Positions 15,318 to 22,965 of a DNA stretch of 25,456 nucleotides are shown piece after piece (within the stretch, counting starts at the first letter, position 1; each line of letters begins with the position of its first letter). Origin of the DNA: Bryobacteraceae bacterium (lineage in GTDB: Bacteria > Acidobacteriota > Terriglobia > Bryobacterales > Bryobacteraceae); contig JACMLA010000284.1 of the NCBI GenBank assembly GCA_014379815.1, forward strand, positions 1 through 25,456, read 5' to 3'. The translations under genes and the position numbers were made by a program. The notes beneath the pieces are model-generated. The model ran no database searches. It had not been told where the DNA came from and worked only from the letters and a program-made list of their open reading frames with translations.

Positions 15318-15968
15318 TTACCAGTAGTCCACTACACGCTGCGCGGGAATGAACGGAAGGAAGTATTGCGTCTTTTCTCCTTGAAACACCGCACCCTGCC
15401 GCGCCCAATAGTCTCGCATGTTAGTGCCTTTCTGGGTTGCAGCGGCGATGGAATATTGCGGCATCGGAAGGCCCCAGGCAGCAATTATTGGAAGAGCCTC
15501 CCCATAGGGCAGCGTGATGCGGGCAAGACGATCGGCATCATTGCGATCCAAGCTGATGGCCAGGCGGTTACGAAGCCATTCAAGGGCTTGATTACGGTCG
15601 CCCGCAGCGGACAAGAGTGCTCCGTCGAGCACTCCCTGCGAGAACCACCACGCCCTGTGACGTGTATTGTGCTTCTGGCTCCACACGCGGTAGATAGATA
15701 CAGGTCCTTCCAGAACGATCGCCTTTGCCCGGCGTTCCCGTACGCAGTTCTCTTCTTCAATCTGGCGTGTGACGATATGAGCGAGCATTCGCGCAGCCTG
15801 TTCCACACTGCTTCGCATGTCGGGACGAAGCGCGGTGAGTTCACGCGGGACCACACCTTTAAGACCAGCATTTTCCAGAAATCTGAGGTACTCCGCGTCG
15901 TTTCGAAGATTGAGAAAGACACGCGTGCTGATGATATCTGTGAATTCTTTACGAACGTCACTCCACAC
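15318..15968 (-). CDS. Unknown protein encoded within the T6SS operon, overlapping tssM
   Basis: A 216-residue protein that I do not recognise. I place the start at a GTG at 15968, which overlaps the tssM end by 11 bases and has GAGG six bases upstream; the open frame reaches back to 16049 but that part lies wholly inside tssM. There is no signal peptide or membrane helix. It is rich in Arg and Trp, with segments such as RHRAWWFSQGVLDGALLSA, LEWLRNRLAISLDRND and a C-terminal MRDYWARQGAVFQGEKTQ. It sits where TagF, PppA or other accessory genes are often found, but TagF hallmarks (a GxxGKLPxxGDF start) and PP2C metal-binding motifs are absent. Overlap with tssM on one side and a 4-base gap to the FHA-transglycosylase gene on the other indicate a dedicated T6SS accessory protein, by context only. 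Confidence 0.8.
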   Translation of the reverse strand: MWSDVRKEFTDIISTRVFLNLRNDAEYLRFLENAGLKGVVPRELTALRPDMRSSVEQAARMLAHIVTRQIEEENCVRERRAKAIVLEGPVSIYRVWSQKHNTRHRAWWFSQGVLDGALLSAAGDRNQALEWLRNRLAISLDRNDADRLARITLPYGEALPIIAAWGLPMPQYSIAAATQKGTNMRDYWARQGAVFQGEKTQYFLPFIPAQRVVDYW

Positions 15969-18900
15969 GGGCCACCTCAGATACGCATGGAATCTTCGAC
16001 AGCGCCTCCTTGCGGAAAAGTGGAAAGGCACCACCCGCATCCAGTTCAAAGCGGACGATTGCGGGCTTTCCGTTTGGTAACTGCATCGCCCGTCCCTCTT
16101 TACCGGTGCGGATCAGCCAGTTAAAAATCTGAGTGCGACCACTGGATTGAGAGCTGTCAGCCTCTCCAAAGAAACGGAACAACGCCCACTTACCTTCGTT
16201 GGGAGACCAAACCATCTCGCCGCTGTCGCCAAACCGAACAGAGCCGTTGGCCTCACGCGCAGTGCTACCTTCCCACTTGAGCTGAGTTGGAGTAGCATTG
16301 CCTTGTGAAGTAACAGTCTGGCCGTCGACTCGCAAAGTCTGTTGAAGGCCCTCGGTTGGCAGTGGCTTCAACGTAAACGTCAGATGAGGTTCCTGAGTGT
16401 CGCCGGCGTAAAAGGCGCTGGAGACGGCGGCAGCATCGTTGAAAAAACGAAGGAATGCCGGAGTAATTTTAATCGTTGATTCGGACGACTGCTGGTAGCT
16501 TCCGTCCTTCACTGCGAGGTGCTTCTGAAGGTGCTGCGTGTAGAAGGCCCACAACGCTCCGTCAGGCTTGCGGAGAACCGCATTCACTTCGGGCATCGTA
16601 GCCTGGACGGTTGCGTTCGGGTTGAAGGGGTACTTGGCCCACAGACTCCGGAACTGGGTCGCGCAGAAGCCTTTCCCGGCTGCATTCAGCTCGGCAGGAC
16701 CCCGGGACACGATCATCTCGCGCACGAAAAGAATAGGTTCCTCGAGCAGACGCCGCGTGGACTTGTCGATGATCGGATCGGCACCGATGCTGAAGTTGAT
16801 GGCAATCTGGCGGCGTGCATCAAGAGCAGCATTCGCCGACGTCTGCACCCCGGTCGCGCCTGTATCGGTTAGTGGCTGCTGGCCTGCCGCGGCCTCGACC
16901 GAGGACTGCAGGGCTGCGAGGCTATCCACATATTTCTGATTGGTAGGCGCTATGTACCGGTCTGCGCTGGCCGGTGGAACTACAGCGTAGATAGGCTGTA
17001 GGACAGCGGCGGCGGACAGCAGGTCGGCAGGTGTGTTTCGTGCTGCCAGCCAAAACAGTGCCAGCAGAGGCGACTGATTGCCGGAAAGCACCGTCAATTT
17101 TTCAGAAGCATTGCGCAGGTCCGCGTACTTGACTACGGAGGCGCTCTTTACGTAATTCCGCCAGTGTCCTACGAGGTCCTCGCGATACCAATCCTGTACC
17201 TGCTTCTCAAGCTGTGTGCGATCAATCTCGCCGCCGCCTCTGTTTCCAAGAACCCACTGCTCGCCCTTGTAATAACGTCCGGGATCCTGAAGCGCCTGCT
17301 TCATGGCATCCCAGCCCGCCTTGGTGAAGGAGGCCGGTACCTCGTACGGAGCAACGACATAAGGGAGGGAATTCTCTACCATCCGGTTGAAGTTAACCGG
17401 CGAACCCGCCTTTGCCGCGTCGGTGAGCATGGCCTGGTAGATACGCCGAAATTCTCCAAACTGATTCAGGTAAGCTCTGGCCTTTTCGACACCACCTGAA
17501 TCGGCATTTACTGAATAGGGATTTCCCACCAGAAGCTGCTCGCTGTAGAAGTCGAACTGCTTTTGTGCGAGTTGAGACTGCTCCTGCGTTGCCTGCCGTC
17601 CCTCTTTCCAGCGGTTCAGAAGTACAGGGCTAAGGAACTGTACCGTACTCTTGTCGGCGTTGGAGGTCGTGATCAAGTACGCCTTAAGTTTGGAGTAGGT
17701 CGAACCGTAGTCGGGCCCCGGAGTAGGGGGCAGACGGCGCAGGTCGTCCAGCAAGCCGCCTTGTGAATGGGCGAGGAGCAAGGCTTTGAAGTTGGTCCAG
17801 TACAGCTTCTGGGCTGGCTCGTACAGTTCCTCTCCGCTATAGAGTCCCCAACGCAAGGACAATGGGGCACCATCTTTTCGGTAAGTCGCCAGCTGTGCTA
17901 CGGACTGACGCAGCGATTCCAGTCGCGTAAGTTCCAGGACGGATGGCAAGGCAACAGATCCAGCTGGAGCGCCGGTCAAAGAACCGTACTCTTTCAATTT
18001 CGACTGAAGATTCAGGTTGTTGCCATAAGACACCACAGATGTAATGACCAGCAGCAGGGAGATCGCTGCCGCCGAACCCAGCAGAACTCTGCGCAACAGG
18101 CTGGTCTTGACGCTCGTTGCCGCTTCACCCATGGCCGCTTTGTCGCCCAGAATCACCTTGTCAAATAACTGATTGACGAAAACCCATTGCGGGACGCGTC
18201 TCGCGGAAGCCGCCGGAGCCGCAGCGGAAGGCGAGTAAGATGATGTGAGTCCACCGCCGGTGCGGAAGATCGAAGTAGCTTCGGCGGCATCGAACTGCGG
18301 GCGGGACTGTTGCTGCAGGATTGCCGGCGCGGGTGCGGCCTCCTCCAGCACCACTGGCCGAACCCCGGAGAAATAGAAACCTCTGAGAAAAGGACCAACT
18401 GCGAGCTGACTTGGCTTGCACAGTTCAGTGAGGAAGTCTCCGATAAGACCCCTCATTTTTTTCAACTCACGGGGGAATTCATAGATACCCGGCAAGATTG
18501 CCGGATCGTGCTCCCGCGCAAGAAAAGCCGGACGAAAATCGCAGAGCGATCGGTAGAGTGCGTCGAAGGCTGCAGTCTCACGGACGCCGGCCTGCTCGGA
18601 CGCATGCTCCCGTGTTACAGCGAAGGTCGCACCAAGAACCTGCGCTGCTTCCGCATTGCTGAGATTTTTAACGTAGTCGCTGAAGAACGGGATTCGGTCG
18701 CTATGCGTGAAGAGCACATAGGTCGGCAGTTGGCTGCCATTCAGCTGGGCGATCTCCCCCAGCCTTCGGCGCAGATTGCGAGCCAGACCGAGCATGGCGT
18801 CCTGTGCCCCGGGCGCGACGAGGCTGCCTGCGCTGACGCAGACAACCGCCAGCCTCGGCGCGTCCGATTTCGTTCCTACCGTCGCGCCAAATCGTGAGGG

Positions 18901-19422
18901 TCGGAGCCGCCGCAGGAGAGTCGACCACTTGGGCGGATCGTGCAAAACACCACCTGCGATGTCGGCCACAACCACACGCCCAAGAATCCACAAGTTTGCC
19001 GTTCCGGTCGGAGTGACGGCGTTGTCCCGGAACGCGCGTCCTGCCAGGAGCTCCGTATTGAGACCAGCGCTAGCGAGAATACTGGTCTTTGCAGACCCGG
19101 ATTCACCGAGGAACAGTACAACAGGAAGGGTCCCGATCTTGCCAAGACCTGCTTTCGCCAGCTTCAGAGATGCTTCCTGAACTAGTTGCTCTACCTCTGT
19201 GCTCTCGCCTCCGGCTTCGGCGGCAGCAGGCTCGGCCTTCTGTTCCCCGGGCTTTTTTGTTAACCAGACAATAGCCGCGGCGCCGATGACCCCAATGAGG
19301 GCGAGCAGGCCTCGAAGGATCCATCGCTCGGCACCCCGAATGCCCATAAAGGTCGGCACAAACCAGGTAATAGCCAGGAATGCTAGCAGGCCTGAAGCGG
19401 CGGCAATGGCGAGCTTTGGCAT
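15958..19422 (-). CDS. tssM: T6SS inner-membrane component TssM (IcmF family)
   Basis: A 1154-residue protein with two N-terminal membrane helices (about 4-26 and 35-54), a cytoplasmic NTPase-like domain, a third helix near 443-465 (LLGSAAAISLLLVITSVVS) and a long periplasmic region that in the family ends in the domain contacting TssJ. The Walker A is GESGSAKT at 106-113, with Ala where the usual motif has Gly before Lys; WSTLLRRLRPSRFG, YVLFTHSDRIPFFSDYV and the IcmF-type C-terminal region with WPN-like beta motifs are also present. TssM with TssL and TssJ forms the trans-envelope complex on which the sheath docks. It starts 12 bases after tssL and its end overlaps the next gene. TssJ is not in the window. 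Confidence 0.95.
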   Translation of the reverse strand: MPKLAIAAASGLLAFLAITWFVPTFMGIRGAERWILRGLLALIGVIGAAAIVWLTKKPGEQKAEPAAAEAGGESTEVEQLVQEASLKLAKAGLGKIGTLPVVLFLGESGSAKTSILASAGLNTELLAGRAFRDNAVTPTGTANLWILGRVVVADIAGGVLHDPPKWSTLLRRLRPSRFGATVGTKSDAPRLAVVCVSAGSLVAPGAQDAMLGLARNLRRRLGEIAQLNGSQLPTYVLFTHSDRIPFFSDYVKNLSNAEAAQVLGATFAVTREHASEQAGVRETAAFDALYRSLCDFRPAFLAREHDPAILPGIYEFPRELKKMRGLIGDFLTELCKPSQLAVGPFLRGFYFSGVRPVVLEEAAPAPAILQQQSRPQFDAAEATSIFRTGGGLTSSYSPSAAAPAASARRVPQWVFVNQLFDKVILGDKAAMGEAATSVKTSLLRRVLLGSAAAISLLLVITSVVSYGNNLNLQSKLKEYGSLTGAPAGSVALPSVLELTRLESLRQSVAQLATYRKDGAPLSLRWGLYSGEELYEPAQKLYWTNFKALLLAHSQGGLLDDLRRLPPTPGPDYGSTYSKLKAYLITTSNADKSTVQFLSPVLLNRWKEGRQATQEQSQLAQKQFDFYSEQLLVGNPYSVNADSGGVEKARAYLNQFGEFRRIYQAMLTDAAKAGSPVNFNRMVENSLPYVVAPYEVPASFTKAGWDAMKQALQDPGRYYKGEQWVLGNRGGGEIDRTQLEKQVQDWYREDLVGHWRNYVKSASVVKYADLRNASEKLTVLSGNQSPLLALFWLAARNTPADLLSAAAVLQPIYAVVPPASADRYIAPTNQKYVDSLAALQSSVEAAAGQQPLTDTGATGVQTSANAALDARRQIAINFSIGADPIIDKSTRRLLEEPILFVREMIVSRGPAELNAAGKGFCATQFRSLWAKYPFNPNATVQATMPEVNAVLRKPDGALWAFYTQHLQKHLAVKDGSYQQSSESTIKITPAFLRFFNDAAAVSSAFYAGDTQEPHLTFTLKPLPTEGLQQTLRVDGQTVTSQGNATPTQLKWEGSTAREANGSVRFGDSGEMVWSPNEGKWALFRFFGEADSSQSSGRTQIFNWLIRTGKEGRAMQLPNGKPAIVRFELDAGGAFPLFRKEALSKIPCVSEVARVE

Positions 19423-19434
19423 CGAGTTTTGCTC

Positions 19435-20145
19435 TTACCTCGTCTGTGCGGCAATAGCTCTAATCTCGGACACGCCTGAGGTAAGTCCAAGCTTAAACAC
19501 TGTAAAGAGCACAACCGCGAGAAGAACCATCACTCCAGCCAAAATAGCGAGTCGCAGGGTCCAGACGTCTTTTACTACGCGAGCTGTTTCTGCTGGCAGG
19601 CTCCAGTTCGGTGACAGTTCTGTTCTCGGTCCCCGGATTCGCTGAATCTTCTCAGCAGTGGCTCTGGTGAAGTTATGGAGATCGCCTGAATTTCCGGAGC
19701 TGTATCGGCCTCGGAATCCCAGCAGCAGGCACAGCAGGTGCACTTCAAGAACATCCGCCAGGTCTGGCGTTTCGTCTCGCGTAAGGAGCTTTTGCAAGTT
19801 TGCGAAAAAGACTTCACCGGCCATATGAGTGCCGAACAATTCTTCCTGCAGGGGCTTTCGTGGCCAGTCCCCGAACACTGGATTATGCGAGTTCAAAACC
19901 GACTCGTCGAGGAAGCCGACCACTGCGAAAGTGGCAGCCTTGATGTCCTCTGATGAGTATCCGGCTGTCTGCCTTGCCTGACTCGCGGACGTCGCCAGTG
20001 CATTCCGGATCTGATGCCGGAAGGTCGCTGCATCGCTGACTTGTTGCCGGTTGGATCGCAAGCGCTCCACCACCGTCAGGGGCTCTTGAAAAATCAGGGC
20101 AAGGTTCTCGGGTCGGCGAACGGGAGCTTCGGCCACGGATGCCAT
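19435..20145 (-). CDS. tssL: T6SS inner-membrane component TssL (DotU/IcmH family)
   Basis: A 236-residue DotU-family protein. Family features are the helical cytoplasmic domain with AVVGFLDESVLNS (74-86), WPRKPLQEELFGTHMAGEVFF (about 94-114) and LLLGFRGRY (140-148), then one C-terminal membrane anchor at about 197-219 (LRLAILAGVMVLLAVVLFTVF). It has no OmpA-like or other peptidoglycan-binding extension, unlike some TssL proteins; wall attachment or remodelling may instead come from the transglycosylase fusion at the operon end. The start lies 4 bases after the tssK stop, with a GGAA upstream, and tssM follows after 12 bases, so the three are cotranscribed. Confidence 0.95.
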   Translation of the reverse strand: MASVAEAPVRRPENLALIFQEPLTVVERLRSNRQQVSDAATFRHQIRNALATSASQARQTAGYSSEDIKAATFAVVGFLDESVLNSHNPVFGDWPRKPLQEELFGTHMAGEVFFANLQKLLTRDETPDLADVLEVHLLCLLLGFRGRYSSGNSGDLHNFTRATAEKIQRIRGPRTELSPNWSLPAETARVVKDVWTLRLAILAGVMVLLAVVLFTVFKLGLTSGVSEIRAIAAQTR

Positions 20146-20149
20146 TTGC

Positions 20150-21484
20150 TTATGTTTCCATCACAACGAAGAGTTCGAGTCTGGGCTGCGGTATGTCCCC
20201 GGGAACATAAATCCCGACTCCGCGTGTCTGAACAATGTGATCCCAGAACGGTCCCGATTTAGTGATCCCAAAGTACTGCGCTTCGACCTTTGCAGGAACT
20301 GCGGGCGGAGGCATGGTCAGATGAGTGAGAGTCAGACCCGCCATGGCACGCTTGACCAGTTCCGCTACAAACTTACTGGAGCATACTTTCACGAGGCCGG
20401 GCGTCTTGACGATCAGATCGGCTTCTCCTAAATTGGATTGAATCCCTAAAACCCAGCGTGACCTGGTAAGGTAGCGCGAATCCGGCACGGTACCCGCCCA
20501 AAAAAAATCAGAAGTCTTTTCCAGCGGAATCAAAACGCAATTGGTGGGAATCACCACCTCAAGATTTTTTCTTATGTGCGCAAACAGCGCTTCGAAGCAG
20601 ATATCGAGTTCTTCGTGGTTGTAAAGCGGCAGCTCCCGGGGATGCGAGTTGAGGCTGAACGTACACAAGGCTCCCGCCAGACGACAAAGTTCAACATACA
20701 AATCATCGGGGTGGCTTCGTTTGACGGACCACAGATGAGTAAGTGAAGCCAGACCGGAGTTGACGGCGTGTAGCAGCCAGTAATTTGCTAAGTCGCGTGG
20801 GACAAAGTCACCGGATCGCTCCGTAGAAGTCGAGGCTAGTCTGTCGCCCTTCTCGTGCAGAATCTCGATGATTTGCCGCAGCCCAAGCATAAGAGGCTCG
20901 CTCGCACTGATCTGCACACAAGGAGGAATGTACTTTGGATCATAGGCGTAATTGCCTGCTCCATCCCGAAGGATCCGGCCGATTCGCAGGGTCTCGTATC
21001 CGGCCCTCGACTCCGTCTCAAAAAGCAGGCTTAAGTTTTTTTGACCAACAGAAATCTGACGTTCATTCCGGCCAGTAACTTCATCGTTGTAAGTTCTATT
21101 TACAGGAGTGATTCGGGACTGGCTGGCAGGTGGCTGTCCGTTGTGATTGTCGAATGCACGTTTTGGGATCCCAAGGAAAAGATCCAGCGAGTCGCGGGTA
21201 GCAGGAAAGGCAGTTCCCAACGGACGGGCGTCGGGCACACGGTCGCATTCCGGCATCTGGAAGGCTAGGCCATCTTCGAAAAGTCCGCGAGCATGAAGCA
21301 GCGCTACAGTCCCATTTTTCAGAGCATCCGGGTCGAGCGCGTAGCCAATAAGACCGTAAGGCTTAAAGAAAAGTGCAGAGGAGCTAAAGTTCAGCGAGTC
21401 TTCGGAATATCGGTTCTGCGCCTGGAAGTGGTGGGGACCGAGGTACATCCCCTCGGACCAGACAACACGAGAGAGTAAATTCAT
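20150..21484 (-). CDS. tssK: T6SS baseplate component TssK (copy 1)
   Basis: A 444-residue TssK-family protein, which as a trimer links the baseplate wedges to the TssL/TssM membrane complex. The N-terminus MNLLSRVVWSEGMYLGPHHF is the family signature (V.W..GM.L.P.HFQ.Q), followed by ELPLYNHEELDICFEAL and a C-terminal domain with QYFGITKSGPFWDHI. The ATG at 21484 is preferred over an in-frame GTG at 21490 because AGGA lies nine bases upstream. It is the first gene of the operon continuing into tssL and tssM, and has a candidate promoter directly upstream. It is similar throughout to the second copy at 22957-24312. Confidence 0.93.
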   Translation of the reverse strand: MNLLSRVVWSEGMYLGPHHFQAQNRYSEDSLNFSSSALFFKPYGLIGYALDPDALKNGTVALLHARGLFEDGLAFQMPECDRVPDARPLGTAFPATRDSLDLFLGIPKRAFDNHNGQPPASQSRITPVNRTYNDEVTGRNERQISVGQKNLSLLFETESRAGYETLRIGRILRDGAGNYAYDPKYIPPCVQISASEPLMLGLRQIIEILHEKGDRLASTSTERSGDFVPRDLANYWLLHAVNSGLASLTHLWSVKRSHPDDLYVELCRLAGALCTFSLNSHPRELPLYNHEELDICFEALFAHIRKNLEVVIPTNCVLIPLEKTSDFFWAGTVPDSRYLTRSRWVLGIQSNLGEADLIVKTPGLVKVCSSKFVAELVKRAMAGLTLTHLTMPPPAVPAKVEAQYFGITKSGPFWDHIVQTRGVGIYVPGDIPQPRLELFVVMET

Positions 21485-21510
21485 GCCCACTTTTCCTGTC
21501 TGAGTACTGC

Positions 21511-21539
21511 ATCATAACACCCGGAAGTGATTCTGCGAA
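21511..21539 (-). promoter_or_regulatory. Candidate promoter of the tssK-tssL-tssM operon
   Basis: Read on the minus strand, TTCGCA (21539-21534) and TATGAT (21516-21511) are separated by 17 bases and would give a leader of about 20 bases with the AGGA ribosome site before the tssK ATG at 21484. The -10 matches the sigma-70 consensus in five of six positions, the -35 in four. It fits the position well but is a by-eye call. Confidence 0.45.
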
Positions 21540-21630
21540 CAATATGAGGGTACTGGCTTTCCTTGCAAAGCAGCAGATTCACAGGTTTCCTGGTGCTGTA
21601 TCATGGGCGCATTGGTAAGCGATTGACGCT

Positions 21631-22965
21631 ATGCCCACCTTTGAAAAATACCAGCTGCAGCGCCTCGCCTCCAGGTTAAGACAAGACGTTTGCATCGATG
21701 GACGCGACCTGGGCACAGGTACGCCGATTACGATTCATTACCTCAGTAGCGAAAACCCGGGCGAGGACGATGCTCTGTTGCTGAAAACAGAGATGCTGGC
21801 GCCCGAGTTTCGGCAAAAGGTGCTCGAAGTAGGCTACGACAGCGGTACCCCTTTTGTGGTCACAGAGTCGCTGGCCGACGGGATATCGGTGAGGACCTGG
21901 CTGCAGGAATCGTTAATCAGAACCCAGACTAAAAGTGTCGCGAAAGAGCGTGGTTGGTCCCATCGCGAAGTCTGGGCTATTCCGGTTCCTCCGGACGCGG
22001 AGCAAACTCCGGCAATACCAGCAACCATCGATAAGAATTCGGGAGCAGGGGGGCCTTCGCCGGGTGAGTTTACCCAGTTGATTCGCCTCGCGGCCGCAGA
22101 GCCCGGATCACTGGAACCCCCGCCTCTGGTCCCACAACCAGCGCCTCCGCTTGCCACCACAATTCCCCAGACACGCGCGCACCTAATGACCCCGAGCGGA
22201 ATGAGTCCTGCGACAGAGCAAGAGACTGGCGAGTTTACCCGGCTGTTGCGAAGTTCAGGAGGCGGCCTGGAAAATTCGGCAGTTTCACGGCCTGCCGCTG
22301 CCAAAGCGCCTGCAATCCAGCCCGTGCGGGTTGAGCCAGCAAAACCAGTTGCGCTCGCGGCGCCTCCCCCTGCGCTTGCAGTCTCTAGTCCCCAGCCTCC
22401 CGTTCTGTCTCCGCCTCCCGGTAACCTGTCGGACAGCGGGGATTTCACTAACTTTCTGCAGTCACTTGATTCTGGTCCGGTCCAGCCTGCGCCAGTTCCG
22501 GTAGTCAGGACTCCACAGCCTTCATTTGCTGCGGAATCGCTGTTTCCTGAGACGCCGCGCCCGGTCACCCCAATGCCGGCGACTGCTTCAGACCCTCTGG
22601 GTTTTTCTCCCGCTGCGCACGATTTTCCGTGGGCGCAGGAAGTACCGCAGGGTCAACCTCCCGGGTCGCGCAACGCAGATGCGACGAAGATCTTCAGCCG
22701 GCCAATCAATGTTGCCAGTCAACCCGGTCAACAAGCATTCGCGAGCTCCGCTGGCCCGGGCGAATATACCCGTCTTACGCAACAGGATGAAGCCGTAGCG
22801 GCTCCAGCGGGCAAAGCCGGTCCGGCTTCCGCAAAGCAGGGCGCAATACCCTCTAAGAGCTTCTGGCAAGCGTACCTTCCGCTGATCGCAGTGCTCACGA
22901 TTCTGCTTCTGCTGGCGATCGTGGCGATCGTAATCATGAACGCCCAAACTCGGCAATCAGGATGA
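21631..22965 (+). CDS. Proline-rich tail-anchored protein with four GEFT motifs, T6SS-associated
   Basis: A 444-residue protein of unknown function between the two tssK genes. Residues 1-95 resemble the start of a Ser/Thr kinase N-lobe in layout (KYQLQRLASRLRQDV, TGTPITIHYLS, then DSGTPFVVTESLADGISVRTW), but a glycine loop and the rest of a kinase are missing. Residues about 120-410 are Pro/Ala-rich and probably disordered, with four spaced short motifs: GEFTQLIRLA (145), GEFTRLLRSS (200), GDFTNFLQSL (270) and GEYTRLTQQ (377). A membrane helix near the C-terminus (about 417-438, YLPLIAVLTILLLLAIVAIV) leaves only a few residues outside, so it is tail-anchored with the bulk in the cytoplasm. 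The conserved Thr in each motif is a plausible phospho-site for the FHA protein of this cluster (inference). It overlaps the end of tssK copy 2 by nine bases. Confidence 0.88.
   Translation: MPTFEKYQLQRLASRLRQDVCIDGRDLGTGTPITIHYLSSENPGEDDALLLKTEMLAPEFRQKVLEVGYDSGTPFVVTESLADGISVRTWLQESLIRTQTKSVAKERGWSHREVWAIPVPPDAEQTPAIPATIDKNSGAGGPSPGEFTQLIRLAAAEPGSLEPPPLVPQPAPPLATTIPQTRAHLMTPSGMSPATEQETGEFTRLLRSSGGGLENSAVSRPAAAKAPAIQPVRVEPAKPVALAAPPPALAVSSPQPPVLSPPPGNLSDSGDFTNFLQSLDSGPVQPAPVPVVRTPQPSFAAESLFPETPRPVTPMPATASDPLGFSPAAHDFPWAQEVPQGQPPGSRNADATKIFSRPINVASQPGQQAFASSAGPGEYTRLTQQDEAVAAPAGKAGPASAKQGAIPSKSFWQAYLPLIAVLTILLLLAIVAIVIMNAQTRQSG

Noticed and set aside
15318..15968. TagF or PP2C phosphatase identity for the unknown T6SS gene
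   Set aside because: The N-terminal TagF signature and PP2C metal-binding aspartate motifs are absent.
15060..16124. 354-codon open frame on the plus strand
   Set aside because: Antisense to the FHA domain, the unknown T6SS gene and the tssM end, all of which are supported on the minus strand.
21834..22568. 244-codon Gly/Ala/Ser-rich minus-strand frame
   Set aside because: Shadow of the GC-rich, Pro-rich GEFT-motif gene; low-complexity composition without domain features.
21631..22965. Functional Ser/Thr protein kinase
   Set aside because: Only an N-lobe-like stretch is present; no HRD, DFG or catalytic loop follows.
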